A stretch of DNA of 64,000 bases from Camarhynchus parvulus. Its lineage: Eukaryota > Chordata > Aves > Passeriformes > Thraupidae. Both the position numbers and the translations under genes were made by a program. Positions 32,216 through 64,000 of this stretch are shown in pieces; position 1 is the first letter of the stretch; the number at the start of each line of letters is the position of its first letter. Where the stretch lies: contig NC_044596.1 of NCBI RefSeq assembly GCF_901933205.1, positions 5,736,104 through 5,800,103 on the forward strand. The letters are read 5' to 3'. Under the pieces are notes generated by a model. It worked only from the letters and a program-made list of their open reading frames with translations. It was not told where the DNA came from and searched no databases.

Positions 32216-34975
32216 CACCATCATTGCTGGTGCTCAGCCCACAGACAAGCCCGTTCCCAGGAGTAATAAAGGCGAGCAGGCATCATAAAACCCCAGTAAT
32301 CAAATGTGAAAAGAACAGCCCAATTCATTAATAGCCAGACAAGCTGATAGAGACATCCTTAATTATCAAATATTACCATGGAGTTCATTTTTACCTGAGT
32401 TGTTTAAGCCGGACCATCCTCCTTCCCTTTTCCTACACACTTTGCCCTGGGGCAGCATTGAACATTTGTAATTAGATTCCTTCACTGGAGTTAATTATGA
32501 GGTGACAATAAAGCCTGACTGGTTCCCATTTTCCTAAGTATAATTTGGGAGGAAAAACAATCCCTTTGTTTTGGCATCAATATTTGTAATTTTAAGTTGA
32601 ACATGAACCTCGGGGTGTGCTCTTGATCCAAATGGATACAGACATGTTCATGTTGGATTATGCTGTACATCTATTTTATATTGTGTTTTTATACTTTCAC
32701 ATTATTTTATATCCACTTCCCTGCACAGACCTGTCAATATTCTGGAGCACAGACAAGATTTCTCTTCAGGATGATCTCTAAATTAATTAATGAGTTTTCA
32801 TCACGTTGATGTCAGTCTGGGACAACATCAATATTTTGCAGTTTCCAGGTTGACCTGGCACCCAGGGTAATGTTTTATGTTTTATTATTATTACTTTTAA
32901 ATTTTAATTAAATTATAATTTTTATAGCCCCAGCAGGTGAGGGGTCCCAAATGCCCCTTGGAGTTTAGAGGGGGGGATTTAATGTGGGTTTTAGTGATCT
33001 GCTCCATTTAAAGCACTGAAGTGTCCAATAACACAGAATCAAATTTCCATTAGAAATGAGTTGGCCACTTAAACATAACCAGACCCTGCATAAATAAAGA
33101 GCAGGGGATTTTTGTGGCTGTTATTGCCAGCCTGAGATCACTGTCTGATCCCATACAATTCTATGTCACCCTCCAGCTAAGCACTCACAGAAGGGAAAAG
33201 ATGCTGAAATTTAAACAGGTCAAAATTAATGCCACGGCTGTATTTGATAATTGGAAGTGTCACCTCCATTAGCTCGCCCTGATAACCAGGCTGGAAAAGG
33301 CAGCACCAGGATGGCCAAAATCTGCTGCACAATCTGCAGAGTGACAGTGATCAAACAACAGGAGCCCCCACTCGCTCAGGAGGGGAAATAAGAGCTGGCC
33401 AAGGGGATGCCAGGGACAAACTGGGGGCTGAGGGGAAACTCCAGGGTTTTCTGCTGCTGTTTCAGTGCTGGGACCCCCAGACTTCCCACGTGGAAGATCC
33501 AAAGCTGCTGTCCTGACTCTTTCCACGCTGTGCCTGTGGCCCCTCACTGCTCTGCCCTGGATGTGGGTGTGACAGAGGGATCCAAGCCATCTGCATTTTA
33601 TATAACCTTTATTAAGCAACACTTGACCTTGTCAGTGCCAATAAAGGCCTGTGAAGCGCACGCCAGATAAAATGTAATTTTTAATTGAGTATCCTTATTA
33701 CATCTATTAACAAGGCGCAGATGAATACAAATGACCCCGTGGTCGATGCTGTCGATTCCTGTTGGAATTTCTTTCTCCTCTGCTGAGCTGAAGGAGTCAA
33801 TAACCTCCCAAAGGGTCACAGGGAGTGGAGATTTTCCTGGCAGCTGCTGTCCTGCCTCCAGGGTCTGTCTGTGGCAGTAGCCACACATAAACCAGTACAG
33901 GATCAGCATCTCTGAAGGAAAAACACAAAATCCAGCTCCCCCAGCCCTCAGGATAGCTCTGGGAAAATCAGTTCCTATTTAATTCTTTGAATTTAGACTT
34001 ACCCGAGGCACAGGTGAAAAACAAGAGTCTCCTCTTTTATTCCCTAATTCACAAACCATGTGAAAACTCCTCTCCACGTTGGGTGGTCACAGCCCTGGAA
34101 TGGTTCCAGGGCCTCCAGCAGCAGAGCAGAGCCCGTGGGATCCATCTGGGGAGGTTAAACCTGCTCCTTTCAGGGGGGAGACAGCAGGACGTGGCCAAAC
34201 TGCTCCCCCTGAGGTCCGTGTCAAGCTTTGGTCTCAGTTTGAGGGAAATAAGCTGGAATGACCTGCCTGAGGAGCAGAGTGCTGCTCTGACAGGATGGAT
34301 TTGCATCCCCTTGAAACGGGAGCAGCTTCCCATCTCCCCATCAGCCCTGCACTAAAACCAGAGGATTCAGAGTCAAATGTCCATAAAAACCCCATCCTGG
34401 GGCAGCACTGAACTCCCTGCTGTGACCCACAGCATGCCAGGCCTTCCCCTTCTGGCTCAGATTTATCCTTTTTAGTACCTAATTTGTAAAGGAAAAAAAA
34501 AACCCACCACCCCTTGAGATCCTCCAGAAAAAGCAGTGAGACTTCTTGTTCCACATCCACATGTCTCTTCTTTAATGCTTCCTTAAGGGTCTCCATTTTT
34601 CTGTCACTTATCATCATCCAGAGTAATTTGGGGCTGTTAGAGAAAGTTCATTGCTGTAATTGCGACCATATTGGTCATTAAAGTTGACAGACAGCTGCTG
34701 GAGAAGTCACTCGCTGATTCTGCTGCTCAGCAGATGCCTCTCAGCATTTGCTGAGATCTTGGCTTGAATTTATGAAATGGAAGCAAAAGTGTTTCACCTC
34801 AAGGACTGAGCGTTTCAGCGAGGGGAAAACACAGAGAACTCACCCGGGTCTTTTATTTACAAACAGGGTTTGCTGCTCCTGCTCCAGGAGTGGTAATAAG
34901 TGGAATTTCATGCTGCTCCTGCGTGCAAGTGTTGGGGACCCCCATCCCAGCTGCACCATCCAGGGGTTATTTCCA

Positions 34976-35118
34976 GATATCCCATCCCTGGCAGTGCCCA
35001 AGGCCAGGCTGGACGGGGCTGGAGCAGCCTGGGGTGGTGGGAGGGGTCCCTGCCATGGCAGGGGGCGGCACTGGATGGGTTTTAAGGTCCCTTCCAACCC
35101 AAACCAGTCTGGGATTTC
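34976..35118 (+). mobile_element. CR1 LINE 3' fragment
   Basis: ccatccctggcagtgcccaa, ggccaggctggacggggctg, ccctgccatggcagggg and cccttccaacccaaaccagt: sense CR1 3' end. It lies about 100 bp beyond the inferred PLXNA2 3' end. Confidence 0.9.
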
Positions 35119-35231
35119 CACTCACCCATTTCTTGCTGCTGGGATTCAGTAAATAAATATTCCTCACACAATAAATGCCACATACTGGCAAAACAAGGAT
35201 CTACTCAGGAGGGGTTTTTTAACCAGTAAAC

Positions 35232-35237
35232 TTTATT
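35232..35237 (-). terminator. Candidate distal PLXNA2 poly(A) signal
   Basis: AATAAA on the minus strand within ATATAAATAAAGTTTACTGG, followed by a T/G-containing stretch. Another AATAAA lies at 35348-35343. The AT-rich run 35225-35460 has the look of a conserved 3' UTR end. Use is inferred. Confidence 0.5.
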
Positions 35238-38200
35238 TATATATAACAACAGTACAAAGTGAGTCCTTGGCTTGCAAAATAGGAGTGTTTCATATTTACA
35301 ATAGGTACACAATAATATATTAGAATAATAACAAAACCCCCTTTTATTTCCTTGGAACATTTTTAAATACTTAAACTTTCTTACATTTTTTTTCCACAAC
35401 ACTTGTAAAAACAACAAAAAACAGACAATCATCTTAAAAAAAAATATAATACAGAACTCCAGTGTGTCAAGTATAACGGGGAGGGGAGGAGCCAGAGAAG
35501 GATACGGTGGAATGGGCACAGATACAAATCAATTCCTTGTTCCTGCCAACACACAAATCCCCTAAAACTGCTGGGGGTTGCTCTGTAAGGAGAAGGGGAA
35601 GAGGAAATATCAGAATCTGTTCCATGGCTGATACCTCTACATTCTGTGACGTTTTTGGGGGCACTCCAGAAGTTTTAGTACCTGTACATTCCCTTTCCCC
35701 TTGCTGCTTCTCCAAGGTGCCATCAGCACCAGAACTCAGCAGTAAGAGAAGGACATTTCTACCTTCTGAAGCCATGAATAACGTGGCCAAATCAGCTTTT
35801 TTCCCTCCCCAGGGCTCCTCGTGCCCCTTTGTGTGCCCAGTCCTCGGGAGGGGAGCGCCGGCTGGAGAAGCTGTTGCATAACAACATAAACTTCCAAGCT
35901 TATTCGAAAGAGAGGTATTAAAAATCCCAAAGGAAAGGCCATCCAGGAGATCTGGTGTTTGATTTGGCAGCCCTGGGAGGCCCAGGGAGTTTGGGATATT
36001 TGGGATATTGTCCGTGCAAGTGGATGGACCCTGTGGGCCCTTGGGGCGTGTTCCTCAACGCTGCAGAAAGGGAATTTTTTCAGGATTATATTCCACGGTT
36101 ACAAAGGAAGGAGAGGGATGGGAAACACAGGGACAAAGGGGGATCTGAAAGAACAAGCACAGAGACACTGCCATGCTCACAGCACGGCCACAACACCGCT
36201 GGTGCCACCTCAGCCAGGCGGGCACAGACACCCTGGAGGGGCTGGAGTGGCTTTTCCAGCATGGAGCAGAGGGCTCTGCCATCCCACACTGCCCCAGCCT
36301 TCCACCTCCCCTTCTCTGACCCCAGCACGGTCCCAGCGCCCCAAAGAGCACCCTGGGGTGCAGGGCACACACCACAGAGCCCCAGTTTTCTTCCAGGAGC
36401 CAGGAAGGCACCAGGCACACCCACAGCTGGGGCTCTTGCTGCTGTTCCAAGGCCTGGCCAGAACAGGACCAGCACCCAAATCTGGGGGTTTTCAGGGTGA
36501 AGGGGCTTTCACAAAGCCTTCCAGACAGCCAAAACTGGTGCAAACCTCCCATCCTCTTCCCCTGCAAAACTAACCCGACCAAAGTGCACTGAAACTGCAC
36601 ATTTGGGGTTGCTCAGCTCAGCAGATCCCCAGCGGTGCCTTCGCTGTGCACACATCTCTTACTCTGATTGTTTCCCCACTGAATGTCTCGTCAGTAAAAC
36701 CAAACCATCCTGCCCATGCAGGTGGCCTCAGAGCTGGCCCCAGTGCTTTGCCCTCAGCCTCTGACCCGCTGGCCTCTGGTTTTGGGTCCAGGCTGGGTGT
36801 TTGCAGCAAGGACAGGACTGTGCTCCGAGCTCCTCCTCACACACATCTCTGTACAATGTCACAGCTCCCTGCACTATTGCCTTGCAATTCCCGGTACAAA
36901 TGTGGATCTGGAATAGGATGGCTGAAGCTCTGTGGCATTTTAATGCATCTTTGATGTCAGTTATTTCCCCTCCTCGGAACATTTTTTCTTCTCTCCAGGG
37001 CACAGCCACTCGCGAGCTCTCCCTGATGGCCCAGCTTATTCAAGTCAGTCTCTTTCAGTTTCATTTAGTTTGGGGAGCTGAGTCCCTGTGACAGGTGAGC
37101 TCTGACAGCACAGGAAACTGGATGGAGAACAGCCAGTGACAGGAGAACGTGGCTGGGCTGCTGCCAGGGAAGGGGCTCGAGGCTCTGGAGCAGCACAGGG
37201 GCCGTGCTGGGAGCTGCTCTGCCCTGTGCCAACCTGGCCTTCCTCATCCCTGCTGGCTCCTGGGGACCTCTGGGAATGAGACCTTGTTTGGAGGCTGTGC
37301 CCACTGCAGGAGGGGATGCTCTGATCCTTTTTCCACACAGATTTAAACACCAAGACCCCCACAAGGAGCTCGGAGCCAGCAGTGGGCAGAATGCAACCCC
37401 AGAGCCCTAAACCCTCTGGCCTTTGCCCTCCATGCGCCCACCCAAACTGTTTCCTACGTTGGGACATTTTTTGTGGAGTCCAGTGGTAGGTCGGAGGGAA
37501 CACTGACGTGGGGATGGGCCACCAGGATTTTAAGACAGAGTGTGGAAGGCACTGCTGTGATGAAGGTTGGCATTGCACTCACCGTCCCCAGCGTGTCACA
37601 GCCCCAGCCCTGGGGAGGCACTGCTGTCCCCACGGCCATCCCTCAGGGAAAAACCTGGAATTCCACACCTGTGATGCTGCTGGGATGCAGCCAGGCCGTG
37701 GCAGCTGTTTCATTTCTCTGGGTCCTCACTGCTGCAGACAGGGTATCCAGGGTTTCCAGGGTGCTGGATTTCCCAGGGTTTCCAGCTGTGCTGATCCCTC
37801 CTGCCTCCCTTCAAACCCATCCTTTATGGCAAAGTGTGGAGCCCTCGCTGTCCACACCCTCTGGGCTTTGGTGGCTGCGGCTCCTTGGTGGGGCTCGGGC
37901 AGGGCCAGCCGTGCCTGCGAGCTCCCCTCTCCTCTGTGGGGTTTAGTAAAGGCTTTCAAGGTGGAGAAGCGTTTGATTAGCACCTCGCTCCCCCTCGGAG
38001 TGGGTGCTTTGATAGCTCGTGAGCAGAAGATTAAAGGGAATTATTCAAGCGGTGACACCAGGCAGAGAGATCCCGGCAAGTGACGTCTCCCACTTTGATG
38101 TTGGAATACCTGAAACGCAGGGAGCTGGAGACTCCAAACTCTGGGCAGCCTTGCAGGAGGAGGGGGGCAATGAGAGGGACATGAAATCGTTTCATCTAAG

Positions 38201-40465
38201 GCAAGTGCCCCCTCCCGACCAACCCTCGAGTCCAGTTTGCTGCCAGTGCGAAGAAAATGCCATTTTTGAGATCTGAAGCTTCCTCCTCCCGAAGGAGGAA
38301 TGGAAATGTTGGATGCAAACAGGGCAAGAGATTCCCAGCACTCTGCCCCAGGGGGATATGTTGCTTCAATCCATATAATTGCCTGTAAAGATCCATAATT
38401 AATGTCAACCACCATGAGAAGATTCCTGGCAATGTATTTCTAGGCCTCCCCTCCAGCCAGGACTGTGCTGTTCCCTCTGCCGTACTCCCAAAGCTTTTCC
38501 AGGTGATGGAAGAGGAGTTTTTGCTGTTTCCTTTGGGATTCAGTCAGAAGTGTAAGAGCTTACTGGTTTGCAAAGTGCTCCTGCTGCTTCCTCCTTTTTC
38601 TTCTCTCTGCTCGAATCGTCCCACAGCACAGAAGATGAACTCAGTTGTCCCCTTGCCACCTTAATGTCCTCCCAGAGAATCCAGGGGGTGTGGGGGGATC
38701 TCCATTTCTGCTGAGAAAATACGGGGGAGGGAAATGACAAAGCCTTGGCTTGGGGGTGCTCCTGGCCAGAGGGGAGGGAGCAGGAGGAGGAAAGCAGGAG
38801 GATGAAAAGCTACACAAGAGCCTCTCAAAGAGATGCAGAGAGGAGCACCATGAGGGCTGTGGGGCAGGGACACTGTCAGCAGGCCCAGGTGGTGCACAGC
38901 CAGGCCTTTGCTTTGGGCTGAACTCGTGTTTTGTGAATCCTGCAGAGGTAACTCCCCAGACTGGTATTTGGAAGCGTTTGGAAGTCCTTCAGGAACTTTT
39001 TGGAGTGCTCTCTTTGGGTTTCAGAGTACCATGAGAACTTGGTGAACCCAAACCAACGACCACAGCTAGGACAGACCTGGCAATCCCTTACCTAAGCTGT
39101 GTGATGGATCACTGTGATCAGCAGGAGCAGAACCAGCAAAAAACCTGCAGGATTTCAAAGGCTGACCCTGTGCCATGCCCTGGGGTACCTGCAGCAAAGA
39201 GCAGGCCAGGCTGGGGACTGCTCCAATGACGTTCCTGGGCTCTGCAGTGCCTGACTTTTAGCAGGACTTTTGCACATTTTTTGCCTCAGAAATGAGATTC
39301 ACCGTGCAGGAGCAGGATCCCTGGGAAGGGAACTCTTGGATAACAGGCAGTACAAACACTGCTCTGCCTTTCAGTCTCTGTTTCTACCACTCTCCCCCTG
39401 TCTCAGTAAATCCAGTGCTCAGGCTGCTGCAAATGTCAAGAACTTATTGCACAAGGTTGATTATTATCATCAGTATTTTCTGCTTTTCAGAGAGACTCAC
39501 AGAAGTGGATTACCAAAAGAAAGTGGACTTGGCATGGCTTTTACTGAATGGTAATTAAACCAAGTTTCCTGAGTATTTCTCTACGTGCTTCTCCCCTCTC
39601 CTGGTGCTGGACTGCAGGACACAGAAGGCCAGCAGCTCTCTGGGAGCCCTGCTGGGCTCCTCCAGGCAGGAATGGTGGAGGAGGGGGATGGAGATGGAAA
39701 TGGATTTTCCTTCAACACACACTGGCTGCAAACGAAGGTCCCAGTCTGGTGTGACACTGCCTGGGCAGACACCAGGAATTATTTTGCTGCCATTGCCAAG
39801 CTCCTGCAGCCAACTCTTGTATTTCCATCAGGCCTCCTCTCCCTGCCCTCCCCACTGCAGCCTGCACACGTTATCAATATTTACTACAGAGAGAAATATT
39901 TACAGCACTCCTTCCCCTCCTGGCACTCTACAAAGGGACACACATAAGCTTTGGTGTCTTAGAAAAGAAATAACACTCACAAACATTTGCCTGTCCCTGG
40001 CCACAGGAGCGTGTGCCGTGGGGCCAGCAAGGAACTGAGGAGAACAATGAGACGCCGACACAGAGACACGACAGCAGAGCTGGCTGGCCTGGGGCTGCTG
40101 GTTAAGGTTTGCTCTTGCCTGGAGCAGAGATTTCTCTCCCTTTCCCAGTGGAAATGCAAGTCCTGGCCCTGGGTGAGGCGGCAAACGCTGGAGGAGACAC
40201 CCAAAGGAAGCCTGTGCCCAAGGACTGCACATCCAGCAGAAAATCAACAAAGATCTGCTCTCCCAGCATCCAGGCTCTTCAAGTATTGTCACCGTAAACA
40301 TCAGGGTTTGGGGGGTTTTGCTGTGAGAAATCAGAGCTGGATGCTGGAGGCCCCCAAAACCCACCCTGGAGGTGTCAGCCCAGCTCTGCCTTGGCTCACG
40401 TGGCACCTGCAGGAACCAGCAGTGGACACTGAATGGATCAGTGTTGGTCACTGTTGGATCATTGT

Positions 40466-40555
40466 GGTCATGCTGGACACTGCTGGACACTGCTGGACAC
40501 TGCTGGATCACCATGGCCATGCTGGACACTGCTGGACACTGCTGGATCAGCCAGT
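40466..40555. repeat. Short tandem repeat, gctggacact
   Basis: Repeated tgctggacactgc units interspersed with ggatcaccatggccat, about 90 bp, inside the inferred PLXNA2 3' UTR. Confidence 0.88.
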
Positions 40556-41057
40556 GAGGTGGGATGGAAGTGGAAAAGGGAAAAGCAATGAAATTCAAAT
40601 CTTCCCTCATTCGACAGTAAATGGGATTTAAAAAAAAATATATGTATTGACACTATATAAATACATGGATAAAGCTGGATTTCAAGACAGGTCGGATGAT
40701 CTGGTGGTTTTGCAATTCAGGTAAAGTTCCTTCTAATGCCTCTAAGTTACTCAGCCACCGGACTATTTTTGGGCAAAACTGCTATTTCGCTTGTGTAAAA
40801 AGGTGTGGTGCAAACTTGTGCTCCTATGTGTTGTAAGAATCCAAAACGAAGACATTTTGGTTTTCCAGATGTTCCAATTGTGTGACAGTCCATTTGCAGA
40901 ATGCCTGAGCCGTGTCCTTGGAAGGCTCTCAGGGACAGGATTCAGAGCTGATCCTTCTTGCCAGGATTATCTCTATGGCCTCTGTGGTTTTTGCTCAATT
41001 TTTTTTCCTTTTTCTTCCTGTTTTTTTTTTTTTTAAAAAAACCCCTTTAAATAAAGT

Positions 41058-41063
41058 TTTATT
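41058..41063 (-). terminator. Candidate proximal PLXNA2 poly(A) signal
   Basis: AATAAA on the minus strand about 320 bases after the stop codon, followed on that strand by GGGGTTTTTTT-type sequence. It would make a short 3' UTR isoform. The downstream A-rich tract (from 41036) also raises the risk of internal priming in cDNA data. Confidence 0.4.
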
Positions 41064-41381
41064 TTCCAATATACATTAAACAATTTTCATGCAAAGCAGC
41101 AGTCGTGGAGACATCCAGACTTTCCAGGTTCCTTCTTTGCGCGTACACTCAAAAAAATGATCCACCTTGCTTGGACTGTGATGGAGATGCTTCATCTTCT
41201 TCCCTTCCTGCCCTTTCAAATGGATCCTGTATGATTTTTGAACACAGCCAGTCCTTGAGCCAGGCTCTGCTCTCTCCAGAAGAGCCTCAGGGGGTGTGTC
41301 CAGTGCCTTCCTTGCTTGTTCTCCCTCCGAATTCCCGAGAGTCCGTGCGATGCTCTGCCCTTTGCTGCCCGTGACCTTTCT

Positions 41382-64000
<22,619 letters not shown>

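Larger units (their letters stand above)
31916..35200. other. Intergenic DNA downstream of PLXNA2
   Basis: 3.3 kb with no recognisable gene. CR1 fragments lie at 32095-32215 and 34976-35118. The stretch 32290-33250 is AT-rich and repeat-free and looks like candidate conserved non-coding sequence. Confidence 0.5.
35220..41381 (-). other. PLXNA2: PLXNA2 inferred long 3' UTR
   Basis: Region between the PLXNA2 stop codon and an AT-rich tail with polyadenylation signals. No other gene is recognised within it. A length of about 6.2 kb is in line with the long 3' UTR that I recall for mammalian PLXNA2. It contains a short tandem array at 40466-40555 but no obvious CR1 or LTR copy, in contrast to the DNA just beyond its left end. 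A shorter form could end near 41040. Confidence 0.55.

Noticed and set aside
31344..32331. Open frames on both strands over a repeat encoding His/Ser/Trp- or Val/Gly/Thr-rich peptides
   Set aside because: Caused by repeat units in multiples of nine bases; no homology recognised.
15030..35200. A third gene or long non-coding RNA between CD34 and PLXNA2
   Set aside because: I found no exon-like coding, tRNA or recognisable hairpin precursor. A non-coding transcript cannot be excluded but nothing in the sequence supports one.
35220..41381. A separate gene within the inferred PLXNA2 3' UTR
   Set aside because: Open frames here are short, overlapping on both strands and without recognisable domains.

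Overview
The window is vertebrate nuclear DNA, almost certainly from a bird and most likely a songbird. Coding sequence is split into short GT-AG exons on the minus strand. The spaces between are filled with truncated CR1-type LINE 3' ends ending in the avian 'ttccaacccaaacca' motif, LTR fragments that I recall from passerine genomes, and many GC-rich minisatellites. I see no prokaryotic, plasmid or phage signature and no CRISPR array. The species call rests on recalled repeat families, not on a search.

Two protein-coding genes are present, both on the minus strand. (1) CD34, complete, with eight coding exons between 14809 (start codon) and 2391 (stop codon). They assemble in phase to 1095 bases (364 residues): signal peptide, Ser/Thr-rich mucin stalk, a six-cysteine domain, one membrane span and a cytoplasmic tail ending D-T-E-M. 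A TATA box lies upstream at 15021-15028, with a short upstream ORF in the inferred leader. (2) The 3' part of PLXNA2 (plexin-A2): thirteen coding exons from 63296 to the stop codon at 41382-41384. They encode the last 681 residues: transmembrane helix, juxtamembrane segment, split R-Ras/Rap GAP domain and the intervening Rho-GTPase-binding domain. The semaphorin-binding ectodomain exons lie beyond the right edge. A long 3' UTR probably runs from 41381 to about 35220.

Layout: 1-2390 CD34 3' UTR/flank with a roughly 880 bp minisatellite; 2391-15030 CD34; about 15030-35200 intergenic DNA with CR1 fragments, an LTR-like block (19430-19995), minisatellites and AT-rich islands that look like candidate conserved non-coding elements; about 35220-41381 inferred PLXNA2 3' UTR; 41382-63296 PLXNA2 exons and introns, including a solo LTR (42830-43218), a second LTR-like block (about 45560-46035), a 199 bp tandem duplication next to an exon, and several tandem arrays abutting splice sites; 63297-64000 intron.

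The order and orientation (PLXNA2 upstream, CD34 downstream, same strand) match what I recall of human 1q32, so this is a conserved synteny block. The proteins act in separate processes: CD34 is a sialomucin of haematopoietic and endothelial cells, and plexin-A2 is a semaphorin receptor. I found no new multi-gene system. The points most worth a second look are the CD34 mucin exon with an alternative mucin-like frame, the LTR with a triplicated 3' end, the solo LTR 82 bp from a splice donor, an intron made almost wholly of a minisatellite, and AT-rich candidate regulatory islands.
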